In this document: piece after piece, positions 43,703 through 54,462 of the stretch
Layout of the letters: the number at the start of each line of letters is the position of its first letter
Position numbering within the stretch: the stretch's first letter is position 1
DNA from: Semisulcospira habei
Lineage: Eukaryota > Mollusca > Gastropoda > Semisulcospiridae
Reading direction: 5' to 3'
Assembly: GCA_036245525.1 (NCBI GenBank)
Contig: BTPG01000003.1
Location: 211,180,070-211,244,069, forward strand
Length of the DNA stretch: 64,000 nt
Position numbers and translations under genes: made by a program
The notes under the pieces: model-generated
The model's database searches: none
The model's input: only the letters and a program-made list of their open reading frames with translations
What the model was told of the DNA's origin: nothing

Positions 43703-43917
43703 TTAACTCATTCAGCCCGACGCACGTATTTCCCAAATTTTGGAGGCGTCATCTAACGACTATGCACTTGTTGCAGGAGATGGATCGACCATGATAATTC
43801 AAGGGTAGGTGCCAGATTAGCTTGGCACTTGTCGGCGCCAAGCTAATATCGCACTGCTGTTGAATTATCATGGTCGACCCATCTCCTGTTGTAGTGCGTC
43901 AGGGCTGCATGTGTTAA
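43703..43917. mobile_element. TTAA hairpin element, family A (A8), inverted orientation
   Basis: It runs from TTAACTCATTCAGCCCGA to GGGCTGCATGTGTTAA. The subterminal block TTTCCCAAATTTTGGAGGCG is on the left, so it faces opposite to A4 and A7. Confidence 0.86.
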
Positions 43918-44576
43918 TCAGTGATCGTTCAAATCAACTCAAGCTGCGTGTGCCAGGTTGGAAATGTGGGCAAGTCAAATGATCTCTTCCAGTTTACCAC
44001 ACTGCACATGTGACATAGGCTCTTCTTTCATTGTTCAGCTTTCCTACAAAATCGACGTTGTCCCGAAATCAGAATTTGGTCAAAATTGCACGTGTTTCGA
44101 CGAAAACTGAATCAAAACTGTGGACTGAAAGCCAGGATAAACATGCGATCGCAGTTTGGGTTGAAAGAAGTGCCGCGCGGCTGTTCAGTGCTTCCGACGA
44201 CTGCTTTGTCTTGTTTCTGTAGCTTATCAAACCAAATGTTTTCTTCCCACGATATGTTTATCTTTCTCAAGAAATCCCCAGTTGAAGACCGGCTACAAAT
44301 GCTGAGAATGACGTCTTCGTAGCTAATTTAAATATTAAGTTGATTGTTTTTTTTTATTTTATCTGATTGAGAAGCCAACAGCGATTAAAGATGACGAACG
44401 CACTGACGTCACTACAAAGTGGTGTTTACTGTTTAGTGCAGAAGAGATTTGAATCTTACTGCGTCGACTGCTGTCTCATACGCGCGTCTGGGTTTCTTTA
44501 GACTAACTATCAGCAATTACACTTTACAGCCTAAAAATGATTGCACTTTAGGACCCAGGCTCGCCTGACGTCATAC

Positions 44577-44805
44577 TTAACCCATCATTTTACGCCAAGC
44601 CCTCATCATCCAAATTTTAGAGGTTTCTCTTAACAACTTTGTCAGAACGCGTTGTAGGAAGTTGATCGACCATAATAATTCAAGGGTCGTGCCAGATTAG
44701 CTTGGCGCCTTATGGCACCAAGCTAATCTGGCACTACCCTTGAATTATCATATTCGACCCACCTCCTGCTGTAGTGCGTCAGGGCTAATGAGTTGAATGA
44801 GTTAA
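44577..44805. mobile_element. TTAA hairpin element, family A (A9)
   Basis: It runs from TTAACCCATCATTTTACGCC to ATGAGTTGAATGAGTTAA. The palindrome around 44668-44756 has core GCCAGATTAGCTTGGCGCC and a TTATG spacer. The outer parts are diverged. Confidence 0.82.
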
Positions 44806-44997
44806 TTGTTGCTTACATTAAATTTGAGAACAGATTAATATCATCTGCTGGGCTGTTTGTTTGTTTTAGTTTGTTTTTTTACCATACGGCTTTCATTACT
44901 GAATCCATTAACTGCGGACGTCCGATGGCAGCAGCCATCTTAGATCCACTGCCGGAAAACCTTATCAACCCGAGGCACACGGATATAAATGGGGACG

Positions 44998-45062
44998 ACA
45001 AGAGACATTGATCCTCATGAGCTCTCGCAATTGCGGGAGGTCATGATGATCTGTGCCTCTTG
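44998..45062. repeat. Family C hairpin
   Basis: CAAGAGACATTGATCCTCAT pairs imperfectly with ATGATGATCTGTGCCTCTTG around CTCTCGCAATTGCGGGAG. Confidence 0.78.
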
Positions 45063-45394
45063 CGGCGTTTGGGTCAGTGTTGCGTAGTGTGTTCTGGCAG
45101 TAAAGTGGCAATAGTCGGAATGACTGGATTCCCGCTGGCGGCTTTACCTCGGCGACCACGATTACACTGTGTGAACTCAAGTCTGTGGAGGGCAACCCGG
45201 CGCAATCCTGTAGAAGTTTGCGTCATCTAGTATGTAGTGTGTTCAGGTTCACACTACGGAGTCATAATTTTGTTTAACCCGCAAGTTTTGTCGAAGTGTT
45301 GTAATTAGTTTCACAGCTGGTTACTGCATCTGTTAGTCTGCGATATTCTTTCAGTTCCTGATGTGTTTTGCCATGAGATGGATAGTGGGCGTTC

Positions 45395-45795
45395 AACATG
45401 TCTGTCTGTCTCAGTCCGGCTGTCTAGTGTCTGTCTGCATGTGTGTGCACCTGATTGTGTGTTTGACTATGGGTGTGTCTCTCTGTCTGTGTGTTTGTCT
45501 GTGTCTGTCAGTCTGCCTAGCAGTTTGTTCATCGCTGTCTGTCTGCATGTCCGTCCACTGTTTGGTATGCTCGCCTGTCAGTCTGTGTCTCTCTATGCAT
45601 CGCGCTGTATTCTCGTCAAACATATGTCTATCTGTCAGTCTGTGTGCATGTATGCCTGTCTGACTGTGTGTTCGACTGTGGGTGCGTCTCTCTGTCTGTG
45701 TGTTTGTCTGTGTCTGTCAGTCTGCCTGTTTCCCGTCTGTCTGTCCGCCCATCTGTCTGTGTATGTTTGTCTGTCAGCCTCGGTGTGTCTATCTA
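45395..45795. repeat. (GTCT)/(GTGT)-rich variable repeat
   Basis: GTCTGTCT, TGTGTGT and CTGTCAGTCTG motifs dominate. A 60-70 base phrase (CTCTCTGTCTGTGTGTTTGT, CTGTGTCTGTCAGTCTGCCT) occurs twice, at 45478 and 45687. Open frames here are composition artefacts. Confidence 0.85.
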
Positions 45796-45967
45796 TCGTG
45801 TTGTATCTTCTTGGGATAGCGCATTAAGCGTAAACAAATTAAGTTTTAAAAAAATGACGTCAATGAAACCCTGGGCTCTCCTAGTGTAATAGTCTGGCTT
45901 AGACGGTAACCCAACCCTTTCGCTGACAAGAAAACTTGCCCGCGTCACGCAATTACAAAAGGCATAG

Positions 45968-46055
45968 AATTTGGGCCAGCAAGAGGCATAGAACCTCATG
46001 AGCCCCCGCAAATGCGGGGGCTCATGAGGTTCTATGCCTCTTGCTGGCCCAAATT
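45968..46055. repeat. Family C hairpin, longest and most perfect copy
   Basis: AATTTGGGCCAGCAAGAGGC through CCTCATGAGCCCCCGC pairs with the exact complement ending TGGCCCAAATT. The fold is about 88 bases, with almost only the central bases unpaired. The element probably ends at the TTAA of 46131, shared with A10. Confidence 0.92.
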
Positions 46056-46130
46056 TGTATCCGTGTTTCTCGGAGGTGGCGGTTATTGGCGATGAATGAG
46101 CAAAAGACAATCTGTGACCACTGACAAGGG

Positions 46131-46348
46131 TTAACCCATTTAATCCCAAGGCCGCATTTTCCCCAAAGTTTGCAGGCGTCATCTAACGACTTTGTGCCAG
46201 TTGCAGGAGCTGGATCGACCATGATAATTCAAGGGTAGTGCCAGATTTGCTTGGCGCCATCAGGCGCCAAGCTAATCCGGCATTGCCCCTGAATTACCAT
46301 GGTTGATCCAGCCGCCCTGCTGTAGTACGTCAGAGCTGAATGGGTTAA
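46131..46348. mobile_element. TTAA hairpin element, family A (A10)
   Basis: It runs from TTAACCCATTTAATCCC to CAGAGCTGAATGGGTTAA, 218 bp. The palindrome 46212-46305 has arms GGTAGTGCCAGATTTGCTTG and the near complement, with several unmatched substitutions. This is an older copy than A4. Confidence 0.87.
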
Positions 46349-46525
46349 GTTGATTGTAAAACCGCCGGCGCTACAGGGCACCCCGTGCAGTGACGGAGCG
46401 ATATAGGAACAACCCCTGATACGCTGAAACCTTGAAGTCTTGATACTGTAATCCGATGCATATCTTAATTTCGGCTTCCGAGGTAGGCACGCACATGGGG
46501 ACCGAAACTCATGACCAGCGAGATA

Positions 46526-46812
46526 CATAGATTCTCAGTCATCAGGCCACTGCGTCTGAAGACGCAGGGGACATCAGACTCTATATCTGTTGCAGATGGA
46601 ACACTTGTCTACTAGACTATGAACTGAAACAGTGCAGAATTATGTAGTGTAATAAATCACTTCCCTGCAACTGGGCGCGTATCAGTTGTATTTCTTGAAT
46701 CTTTGTTCATTCAACGAAATAAAATCCACAACCGTCAAAGGAACATGGATACAAATTGGTCTCAGCAAGAGGCATAGCTGCGGGGGCTCATGAGGATCTA
46801 TGCCTCTTGCAG
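46526..46812. repeat. Family C relatives: one diverged, one with a deleted left arm
   Basis: At 46526-46596 a diverged fold has ATACATAGATTCTCAGTCAT against GACATCAGACTCTATATCTG. At 46763-46812 the left arm lacks the GATCCTCATGAGC part, while the right arm (GGGGGCTCATGAGGATCTAT) is complete. An element end GAAGGGGTTAA follows at 46843-46853. Confidence 0.7.
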
Positions 46813-46859
46813 ATGGGTGATGTTCAATTTTTCTCGGCAGTGAAGGGGTTAACATTCAA

Positions 46860-47933
46860 GCCTACTTCGCCCCATTTGGTGTAACAACGCTTGTATCTTA
46901 GTGTACTCAGTTTTGGACGAAATGTACACGAGCGCCATCTGCTACTCGCGCAGATAAGCTCCAGCAGACTGTGAGAGGCTCAAAAGTATTCATACCTCTT
47001 CTCAGAAGCCTGAGGCTTTTTATACTTGTGTTACGCTCATAGCGGCGAGACCCTCAGTCGTGGGTTCTGCTACAGATATTATTATGATTCAGTGTTTGAT
47101 AAAATGCCGCAGCAGCGCGGGGAAGGCGGCATACCGCACAGTGTCCTTTGAGGCTTCTGATAATCTAAATGGATCATATCTACTGGCAAATTTGGAGGTC
47201 AGAAAATTCACAGAGGGATGAGACCACATCAAAATGATTGAAAACAACTCAATCTTACAGTAGGTTTTGCTGCACCCAGGGGAGATAATGTATCTGATAG
47301 CTATGAGCGATGCGCCAAGAGTTTGCGGAGTTGTCTCCTAAGCGCGTCTGCCTCGTCAGTTTTTCTCGCGGATTTTACTATCTAGCTAAAACTAACGAAA
47401 TGTGCTTCTTGTGCGGGATAGATTTGTAACTATTACAAGTGGCGTAGGAAAATGTCAGGGAGTTGTGCGGCCCAGCATTTTAGAGAGAGAGAAAAAAATG
47501 AAGACAGCAGTTTTGACGATATGAACGGCAATACGGCAACTGCCCTGTGACTGGGATCAGTGTATGGCGGCAAAAGACAACAACTTGAGTTCATCAGTTT
47601 TTGTGTAAAGCGAGACTTGCATTGTAACACAATGTGAATCTCGCTTTTCAGAAGAAAGAAAAGAAATTTACTGTCTTTTGCCTTTAGTACTGAGAGCGCA
47701 AAAGTATTGCACACCCGGCTTGGAAAGCCACCCGGCCGCTGTCGCTTGATTTTTGCATTTTCTAGAATGTTGGCCCGGGCCGTCAGTCCCTCTCTCTGGT
47801 GAAATCTCCCTATGCAACCTACCCCACTAGCAAAAGGTCTTCGGCGCCACTACCGACGACGGCGCACTGACAGCTGCGGGCCGTGGTCGGCCGGCCTGAA
47901 GATCTTGTGCACACTGGGGAAGCATCACGTCCG
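46860..47933. other. No gene; weak family E trace near 47831-47910
   Basis: Short frames only. GCAAAAGGTCTTCGGCGCC and CGGCCGGCCTGAAGATCTTG suggest a decayed family E palindrome. Nothing else is recognised. Confidence 0.45.
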
Positions 47934-48085
47934 ATACGCCTAACGCCAAATTCCCTATCGTCCGATACGCCTAACGCCAAATTCCCTATCGTCCGATACG
48001 CCTAACGCCAAATTCCCTATCGTCCGATACGCCTAAAGCCAAATTCCCTATCGTCCGATACGCCTAACGCCAAATTCCCTATCGT
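47934..48085. repeat. 31-bp tandem repeat, five copies
   Basis: CGTCCGATACGCCTAACGCC then AAATTCCCTAT repeats. One unit has TAAAGCC. Confidence 0.96.
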
Positions 48086-48150
48086 TTATCCAGAGTTTCT
48101 TTTCCCCCGCAATGAAATGGTGCCGTGGTCTTCTCTTTGACAGAAACAAG

Positions 48151-48181
48151 CTCTCTTGGCTTGACTTCGCGAACGAAGATT
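48151..48181 (-). other. LINE-Z 3' tail with conserved stem-loop
   Basis: After the stop (TAA, 48182-48184) the transcript ends in 31 bases with CTTCG-TTCG-CGAAG, a 5-bp stem with a UUCG loop, then TCAAGCCAAGAGAG. The same tail closes copy 1 at 11896-11926. Related LINEs use a 3' stem-loop as the RT recognition site. Confidence 0.75.
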
Positions 48182-50293
48182 TTATAGGAGTTGCCCACGA
48201 CGTCTGCAGGCTTGTTCGTGGCTGCGGAGGCCAATCCGAGACAGGCAGGTTCGACCGCAGTGGCTGCAGGGGAAGGTATGGCCAGGGTTCTGAGCTGCGG
48301 CATCTCTGTTTTTTCTCCTGAGCCGCTTGTCCTTAAGGCTAGCTCTGTGAGAGTCCTCAAAGGAGACAGCTGCCTTGTAAATGGTGGAGCGCCAGGTGTC
48401 ACGGTCCGCAGCAAGCGAAGACCACTGGTGGTGGTCGATTTGGCAGGCACTAAGTGACTTCTTGAGACAGTCTTTGTATCTCTTCTTTGGTGCCCCTCTG
48501 TCACGGTATCCAGTAGCAAGCTCGCCGAACAGGGTGATCTTTGGTAGGCGATGATCCTCCATCCTGGAGACATGCCCCGCCCAGCGGAGCTGTGTCCGCA
48601 GCAGCAAAGCCTCGATGCTCACTGTTTCAGCCTGTTCAAGGACCTCGACGTTGGTGACATAGTCACTCCAGTGAATGCCCAGGATGGTACGCAGGCAGCG
48701 CTGGTGGAAGCGTTCGAGGAGTCGTAGTTGGCTGCGGTAGAGGGCCCAGGACTCGGAACCATACAGCAGGGTGGTGAGGACCACAGCTCTGTACACGCTG
48801 ATCTTGGTGCCTGTTTTCAGCTGTTGATTGTGCCACACCCGCTTGAAAAGTCGCCCGAAAGCGCTGTTCGCTTTTGCCAGCCTGCTGTCAAGCTCCTTGT
48901 CCAGCTTGGCGTCCGACGTGATAATGCAGCCAAGGTAAGTAAACTGGTGCACTGACTTTAGTTCAGACTCGCCAATGGTGATGTGAGGAGGGCGATACAC
49001 TGTCTTGGGTGCCGGCTGATGGAGGACCTCTGTCTTTTTCAGACTGACCTCGAGTCCAAAGAGCTGGGCAGCATCTGCGAAGCAAGACGTGATGCGCTGC
49101 AGGGCTCTCTCTGTGTGTGCAACGAGGGCAGCATCATCAGCAAAAAGCAGCTCACGAATCAGTTGGTCTAGGGTTTTCGTGTGGGCCTGCAGTCGTCTGA
49201 GGTTGAACAGGCTGCCATCGAGACGATACCTGATGTACACTGCATCGTCATCATCGAGGTCCACTGTGGCCTGCTTCAACATCATGCTAAAAAAGATGGT
49301 GAAGAGGGTCGGTGCCAGCACGCAGCCCTGCTTTACGCCGTTGAGAATAGGGAATGGTTCTGAGAGGTCATTGTTGAGTCTGACCTGGCCTTGCTGGTCC
49401 TCGTGTAGCTGGACAATCATGTTGAGGAACTTTGGGGGACAGCCAAGTCGCTCCAGGATCTGCCACATGCCTTGCCTGCTCACAGTGTCGAACGCTTTTG
49501 TTAGGTCGACAAATGTTACGTACAGCCCTTTGTTCTGCTCGCGGCACTTCTCCTGCAGCTGTCTCAGCACAAAGACCATATCGGTGGTGCTCCTGTTTGC
49601 TCTGAAGCCACACTGGCCCTCTGGGAGTTGGTCTTCAGCGATGGCAGGTACCAGCCGATTCAGGAGCAGCCTTGCAAGGATTTTCCCAGCAATGTACAGC
49701 AGGGTAATTCCCCGATAGTTGGAACAGTCAGACTTCTCGCCTTTGTTCTTGTACAGGGTGATAACGACTGCATCACGGAGATCTTTTGGTAGTGTTCCTT
49801 CCTCCCAGCAGCAGAGAAAGAGGTCATGGAGCTTGTTGTGCAGTGCTGTGCCTCCATGTTTCCAGATCTCTGGCGGTATTCCATCAATGCCTGCTGCTTT
49901 GCCACTCTTGAGCTGGTGGATGGCTGTGAGGGTCTCTTCAGCGGTGGGCGGTTCGTCCAATTCAACCTTTACTGGGAGGTGTGGGATTTGTAGGACGACT
50001 GCTTCTTGAACAGTGCGCTCAGCGCTGAAGAGGCTCTGAAAGTATTCCGACCAGCGGTTCAAGATGGAGGTATTATCTGTGAGGAGTGCCTGGCCATTCG
50101 CGCTTCGCAGGGGACTTTGTACCAGGTGTCTGGGGCCATACACTGCTTTCAGTGCTCCGTAGAAGCCCCTGTAGTCACCATTGTCAGCGCAAAGCTGGGT
50201 CCTCTGTGCAAGTCTGGTCCACCACTCATTCTGGAGATCTCTGAGCTTGCGCTGGAGACTGCTGCAGACGAGGCGGAAGGCAGACTTCTTCAC
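48182..50293 (-). CDS. LINE-Z reverse transcriptase, longest copy
   Basis: This is an open frame of about 700 residues. It starts with a basic helical linker (KSAFRLVCSSLQRKLRDLQ), then the pre-RT region (GKAAGIDGIPPEIWKHGG) and the RT core NYRGITLLYIAGK. Motif A is LTKAFDTV, motif B GVKQGCVLAPTLF and motif C FADDAALVAH. The C-terminal finger is C-x2-C...H-x3-C and the product ends RRRGQLL. The true start is upstream: a 12-base A run at about 50332-50343 puts the preceding coding (EIQEHLAKKKK) out of frame. The first codon given is a GTG without significance. It encodes RT for LINE mobilisation, is probably inactive without endonuclease, and is close in sequence to copies 1 and 3. Confidence 0.9.
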   Translation of the reverse strand: MKKSAFRLVCSSLQRKLRDLQNEWWTRLAQRTQLCADNGDYRGFYGALKAVYGPRHLVQSPLRSANGQALLTDNTSILNRWSEYFQSLFSAERTVQEAVVLQIPHLPVKVELDEPPTAEETLTAIHQLKSGKAAGIDGIPPEIWKHGGTALHNKLHDLFLCCWEEGTLPKDLRDAVVITLYKNKGEKSDCSNYRGITLLYIAGKILARLLLNRLVPAIAEDQLPEGQCGFRANRSTTDMVFVLRQLQEKCREQNKGLYVTFVDLTKAFDTVSRQGMWQILERLGCPPKFLNMIVQLHEDQQGQVRLNNDLSEPFPILNGVKQGCVLAPTLFTIFFSMMLKQATVDLDDDDAVYIRYRLDGSLFNLRRLQAHTKTLDQLIRELLFADDAALVAHTERALQRITSCFADAAQLFGLEVSLKKTEVLHQPAPKTVYRPPHITIGESELKSVHQFTYLGCIITSDAKLDKELDSRLAKANSAFGRLFKRVWHNQQLKTGTKISVYRAVVLTTLLYGSESWALYRSQLRLLERFHQRCLRTILGIHWSDYVTNVEVLEQAETVSIEALLLRTQLRWAGHVSRMEDHRLPKITLFGELATGYRDRGAPKKRYKDCLKKSLSACQIDHHQWSSLAADRDTWRSTIYKAAVSFEDSHRASLKDKRLRRKNRDAAAQNPGHTFPCSHCGRTCLSRIGLRSHEQACRRRGQLL

Positions 50294-50492
50294 AGGGCAG
50301 GAAGGCTGGGCTAGGTGGGTCTGATGGGCGGCTCTTTTTTTTTTTTGCTAGGTGTTCCTGGATCTCTGGTCTTCTCTTTGACAGAAACAAGCAATACTGC
50401 GATAATTGACTGTGAGCTGTGGGGGAAAAAAAATACTTTATACGTGAGTCCAAGACGAAGTATGACCCAAGTCCCTCGCAAAAGAAGATACC

Positions 50493-50532
50493 CAATGCGC
50501 AAAAGGCCATCGGGCCGACGTCGGCCCGATCA
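50493..50532. repeat. Family E palindrome, short
   Basis: AATGCGCAAAAGGCCATCGG then GCCGACGTCGGCCCGAT forms a reduced copy of the GC-rich hairpin. Confidence 0.75.
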
Positions 50533-50946
50533 CGACGGCATCCACACACACTCTGTATTAGTAGGTAACCTTTCACAGTCAAGTGAACAGAAAAATGACA
50601 CAGAAACAATTTATAAGTTTTTATTGACTACAACATACAGAAAAGGAAACTAAAGTCATCTACAGAAATAAGAGAAACCGCTACAGAGACGCGTATTCAC
50701 ACACAATGATCGAGCCATTATAAGTCATGAAACTGAGAATTGTCCCCTGAAAGCTGCAGAACACTTCAGGTGACAGACGGATCTACCAAGCTTGTAAAAG
50801 GGTGGTATCAGAATGGCGGCATGGCAACTCCAAAACACAAGCTCAAACATTTCCAGCGAGAACAAAAATGTTTGCTGTAGCATTGCCGTGTTCTAATGTA
50901 GAACTCAACATAAAGAAAACAAGCCTGTAGCCGACTATGATTAAAA

Positions 50947-51095
<149 letters not shown>

Positions 51096-51422
51096 CCAGT
51101 CCACCCACTCTCCCACACGTTCACGCACCAAATTCATCATTGCACCTCAGTGAAGGGACACAATAGCAGGTCTGACTATCTCACGCCCACAAAAATTGAC
51201 TTCAAACAATGAAACACACAAACCGCTTTTTACAAATGATCAGATCATTTCAACGTCATATCTAATTCGAAAATTGTTCCCCGTACACGCAATACTACTT
51301 TACAATCATTACACGGCCGCGACGATAAAATGGCTTGTAACCATGGCGGCTAGGAGGAGGCCATATTAATCTGTGTCACAAATCTTGCCAAACGACAGTG
51401 CTAACGCTAATGAGCCCAGTTA

Positions 51423-51492
51423 GCAAAAGATTATCGGGTCGACGTCGGCCGCTGTTGGCCCGCGCACGCCAGTCGGCCCGACAATATTTTGC
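51423..51492. repeat. Family E palindrome, partial
   Basis: AGCAAAAGATTATCGGGTCG and CGGCCCGACAATATTTTGCT form the outer arms around CGTCGGCCGCTGTTGGCCCG. Confidence 0.75.
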
Positions 51493-51605
51493 TTACTTCT
51501 CCTGATTTTCCTTGATAAGCTCAGATTTCGGCGAGTAGAGGACGAAACCATTACCGCTTTCGCTGAAGAGAAAGCCAACGTCACCAGAAGGACGCCGGGT
51601 TTCAT

Positions 51606-51682
51606 TATGTGTGTGCTGGTTTGTGATGTTGGACCTTACGGCCGTAGGCCGGGAGAATCCAATATCACAAACCAACACAAAT
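51606..51682. repeat. Family G hairpin
   Basis: TGTGTGCTGGTTTGTGATGT and GGACCTTACGGCC pair with GGCCGGGAGAATCC and AATATCACAAACCAACACA. Confidence 0.85.
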
Positions 51683-51939
51683 CAGCTTGCTGAACTGACG
51701 TTTTGTTATAGCGAGATGAATATCTCAGTCATCAATACCAGAAGGCACTGCGCCGGAACCTGCTTTTACTTGTCCTGACGTGCCAAGCAGGTGTCGATCG
51801 ATATCAACATAATGAGATGGTCTGCCCCTAAGGTCCAAAACCTCAGTCCGTGCGCACTATTTGATTCATTACATCCTGAGGTTGAAAAAAAAAATCCATT
51901 TTATTTTTAAAAGATATTCTTTGAGGTCTACATCACAAT

Positions 51940-52060
51940 CCTGGAGAACGATCGACCATGATAGTTCAAGGGTGGTGTCAGAGTAGCTTGGCGCCTATAG
52001 GCGCCAAGCTATTCTGACATCACCCTTGAACTATCGTGGTCGATCCACACCCTGTTGTAG
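51940..52060. mobile_element. TTAA hairpin element, family B (B8), outer parts lost
   Basis: The central palindrome 51950-52044 is well kept (GGTGGTGTCAGAGTAGCTTG and partner). The TTAACTCATT ends are absent. A 22-bp tandem array begins directly after CACCCTGTTGTAG. Confidence 0.83.
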
Positions 52061-52062
52061 CA

Positions 52063-52280
52063 GAGATTTATGTACAGTACATCAGAGATTTATGTACGGT
52101 ACATCAGAGATTTATGTACAGTACATCAGAGATTTATGTACACTACATCAGAGATTTATGTACGGTACATCAGAGATTTATGTACGGTACATCAGAGATT
52201 TATGTACGGTACATCAGAGATTTATGTACGGTACATCAGAGATTTATGTACAGTACATCAGAGATTTATGTACAGTACAT
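52063..52280. repeat. 22-bp tandem repeat, about ten copies
   Basis: CAGAGATTTATGTACAGTAC-AT (or GGTACAT) repeats head to tail. The GTAC-containing half is itself palindromic (TGTACAGTACA). All frames stay open by chance. Confidence 0.96.
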
Positions 52281-52423
52281 CATGCTGAAAAAAGGGTAAA
52301 CTGGTCCGAAAGTGAAAATTGGCTGAACTGACACGGTTAATATCTCGCTGGAAGGTGAAACTGTCAATAAAGTATAGTGAAAACATCTAAATTCAGTCAT
52401 ACTCCTCCCCATCCCCCACCCCC

Positions 52424-52586
52424 GGGGAGCTGGATAGCTTAGGTGGTAAAGTGGTTCGACTCTTGCCCGAAAGGTCGTGGTTTGGAACCCATTTGGGTCT
52501 AAATATCTACAGGCTTCTTTCGGTGCTCCGTCTTGAAATCACCTTCGCGGTGGACAAAAAGGCGTTACGCCCTAAACGTTAAACGT
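52424..52586 (+). mobile_element. tRNA-derived SINE (S1 family), copy 2
   Basis: It starts GGGGAGCTGGATAGCTTAGG and has a diverged B box GGTTTGGAACC (52479-52489). The shared family tail is GAAATCACCTTCGCGGTGG and GCGTTACGCCCTAAACG. Flanks are C-rich and no clear duplication is seen. Confidence 0.85.
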
Positions 52587-52799
52587 CCCCCGACCCCCCC
52601 CCCCCCACCCCCCGCCCTCCCCCTCCCTCCTGCCACGCTTTCTCAATTTCGTCAACGTGCCTTTTTAACTTCAGGCTACTTTAATTTAAAATATCCTGTT
52701 CCGTAGGCTAATATAACTGTTGAACTAACGAATCTGAATTCGCATGCCTCCCTACTAAATTCAAAGCCACCCCTCCCACAAACATTCTTCGTAAATTCT

Positions 52800-52805
52800 T
52801 TTATT
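52800..52805 (-). terminator. Polyadenylation signal AATAAA of the membrane-protein gene
   Basis: On the - strand AATAAA lies about 33 bases after the stop at 52838-52840, giving a short 3' UTR. Confidence 0.5.
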
Positions 52806-52837
52806 TATACCCCTGCAATAACTGACTTCGACGAAAG

Positions 52838-53071
52838 TCAGTGGTGTCGTGTACTGTTCGACTTCTCTCGTCTCTGTTTGGAAGAGGGTCGGTCATGCGT
52901 TTCGTTCGCCATGGGCGTCACGTGACCATTAGTCTCGTTGTGGTGGTCGTGACGTTTGTGGTGATGGCGGTGTTTCCGGTGCTTGTGGTTGTGCTGGCCG
53001 TCTTTTGTTGTCTCGTTCTCTTCGTGTGCTTTGGCCTTGGCGGCTTCTGCTTCCGCTTCCTTCTTCTGGGC
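52838..53071 (-). CDS. Type I membrane protein, last exon (basic, His-rich tail)
   Basis: After an acceptor (TCCCACAG|GCC), 77 codons in phase 0 end in TGA. The product starts AQKKEAEAEAAKAKAHEENE, then NHKHRKHRHHHKRHDHHNET, and ends KSNSTRHH. The first part is a charged helix and the middle is strongly His/Arg/Lys-rich. It forms the rest of the cytoplasmic tail. The His run could bind metal, but that is speculation. Confidence 0.85.
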   Translation of the reverse strand, partial: AQKKEAEAEAAKAKAHEENETTKDGQHNHKHRKHRHHHKRHDHHNETNGHVTPMANETHDRPSSKQRREKSNSTRHH

Positions 53072-53789
53072 CTGTGGGACGACATAAAATAATGTTTAAC
53101 ATCTTCACTCACGGAACATGACGAACAAAACCCCATGAGCCCCCCGGGGCGGGGGCCGCTCCAGTCACTGAGGTTCTTTGCCTCTTGCTGATCACAACTG
53201 GAATCCGCGCTCCGGGGAAGAATGGAGTGACTGACTAGATCCGGCTTACCGTCCCCACGACTAGACTGAAACAGTATGGGGGACAAGAATGGCGTTTGCA
53301 ATGACTTCACTCTTGTACTATTTACCGTTTCCCATGAAACTAGCGAGGTTCACGATCCCTTTACCACAAAAAATCCAAAATGACATTAACAACAACAAAA
53401 ACCCGTTGCATTTTGTGTTGCTAAGGGTCAAGGGGGAAAAAAAAAACCATGCTCATGGTGCAATACTGCAGTCATTTGTGGCCAACAACTTGTGGCTTCT
53501 GGCAGCGAAGGGGTTAAACTCCATGTGTATGCAGCCTGCCGGTACTGTTCACAGAGATTAACAGAGGATGGATGCACCAAGTTCAAACATTCAGCAGATC
53601 CCGGCGAGCCGATCTATCTGTCACTAAATCGAATAATCGCTCATGGGAATTTGTCTGTTTAGCGCTCTCACAGAGTGCCTAGTCTACAATGACATATCCT
53701 GACCCCCCCCCCCCCTCCTCCCTCTCCCCCATCCCCCCACCTTCCTCCTCCAAGTTGCGCAGTGTGGGCGGTTTAATCTGAATTCGCAC

Positions 53790-53941
53790 CTTTTCAAATT
53801 TCTTGGCTTCCTTCTTGAGTTTCAATCGTTGGCGTCTGCGCTCACACCGCTTTCTGCACGCGCACCGGATGACGCAGGCTAAGCCAAGAATGGCCAGCAG
53901 GGCGGCTACACACGGAGCAACCAGGAACAGAATCTGAAGAG
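53790..53941 (-). CDS. Type I membrane protein, transmembrane exon
   Basis: The acceptor is TCCCCCAG|CTC and the donor GAAAAG|GTGCGA. Phase 1 at the start joins exactly to the preceding exon. It encodes ALQILFLVAPCVAALLAILG then LACVI, one membrane helix of about 25 residues. RCACRKRCERRRQRLKLKK follows, a stop-transfer and basic juxtamembrane segment with three cysteines that could be palmitoylated. It ends in phase 0. The signal for an inside-positive, type I topology is strong. Confidence 0.88.
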
Positions 53942-54053
53942 CTGGGGGAAAATATACAACAGTAAAGATGTTTATATGTGCGCTGTGTTTTTGAATTCAA
54001 TTGTTAATTCAACGTAAAAGATCCCAAACCGTCCCGTGCATAAAAATTGGTTT

Positions 54054-54160
54054 CAGCAAGAGGCATTGATCCTCATGAGCCCCCGCAACTGCGGGGGCTC
54101 ATGGGGATCTATGCCTCTCGCAGCTGCGTAGATATTTTACCTCCGCAGCCAGGGGGTTAA
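54054..54160. mobile_element. Family C hairpin element ending at a shared TTAA
   Basis: GCAAGAGGCATTGATCCTCA and partner TGGGGATCTATGCCTCTCGC surround GCCCCCGCAACTGCGGGGGC (54057-54121). The right end CAGCCAGGGGGTTAA (to 54160) is also the start of A11. Confidence 0.82.
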
Positions 54161-54365
54161 CCCATTTAACCCCACGGCTACATTTCAAAAATTTTGGAAA
54201 TGCCATATTGACTATGTACCAGGTGCAAGAGATGGATCGACTATGATAATTCAAGGGTAGTGCCAGATTAGATTGGCGCCTGACGGCGCCAAGCTGATCT
54301 GGCACTACCCTCGAATTATCATGGTCGATCCATCTGCTACTGTGGGGTGTTGGAGTTGAGGTTAA
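54157..54365. mobile_element. TTAA hairpin element, family A (A11)
   Basis: It runs from TTAACCCATTTAACCCC to GTTGGAGTTGAGGTTAA. The palindrome around 54236-54331 is well kept. It lies in an intron of the - strand membrane-protein gene. A family B right-arm fragment follows at 54366-54425. Confidence 0.86.
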
Positions 54366-54462
54366 GGCTCCAAACTATTCTAGCACCACCCTTTAGCTAT
54401 CGCAACCGATCTATATCTTGTAGTATGTCAATGCGAAAATGTGAAAAGACGCCTAGACTCAC

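Larger units (their letters stand above)
48126..50391 (-). mobile_element. LINE-Z copy 2 with 25-bp target-site duplication
   Basis: A 25-base duplication (TGGTCTTCTCTTTGACAGAA then ACAAG) flanks the element at 48126-48150 and 50367-50391. The element is 48151-50366. Its 3' end, on the left, is identical to that of copy 1 and has no poly(A). It extends 5' farther than copy 1 but still lacks an endonuclease. Confidence 0.96.

Noticed and set aside
52063..52280. Regular 22-bp repeats resembling a CRISPR array, with long open frames on the + strand
   Set aside because: The units are directly adjacent with no unique spacers, the DNA is eukaryotic, and the peptide is only the repeat translated. 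It is a minisatellite.
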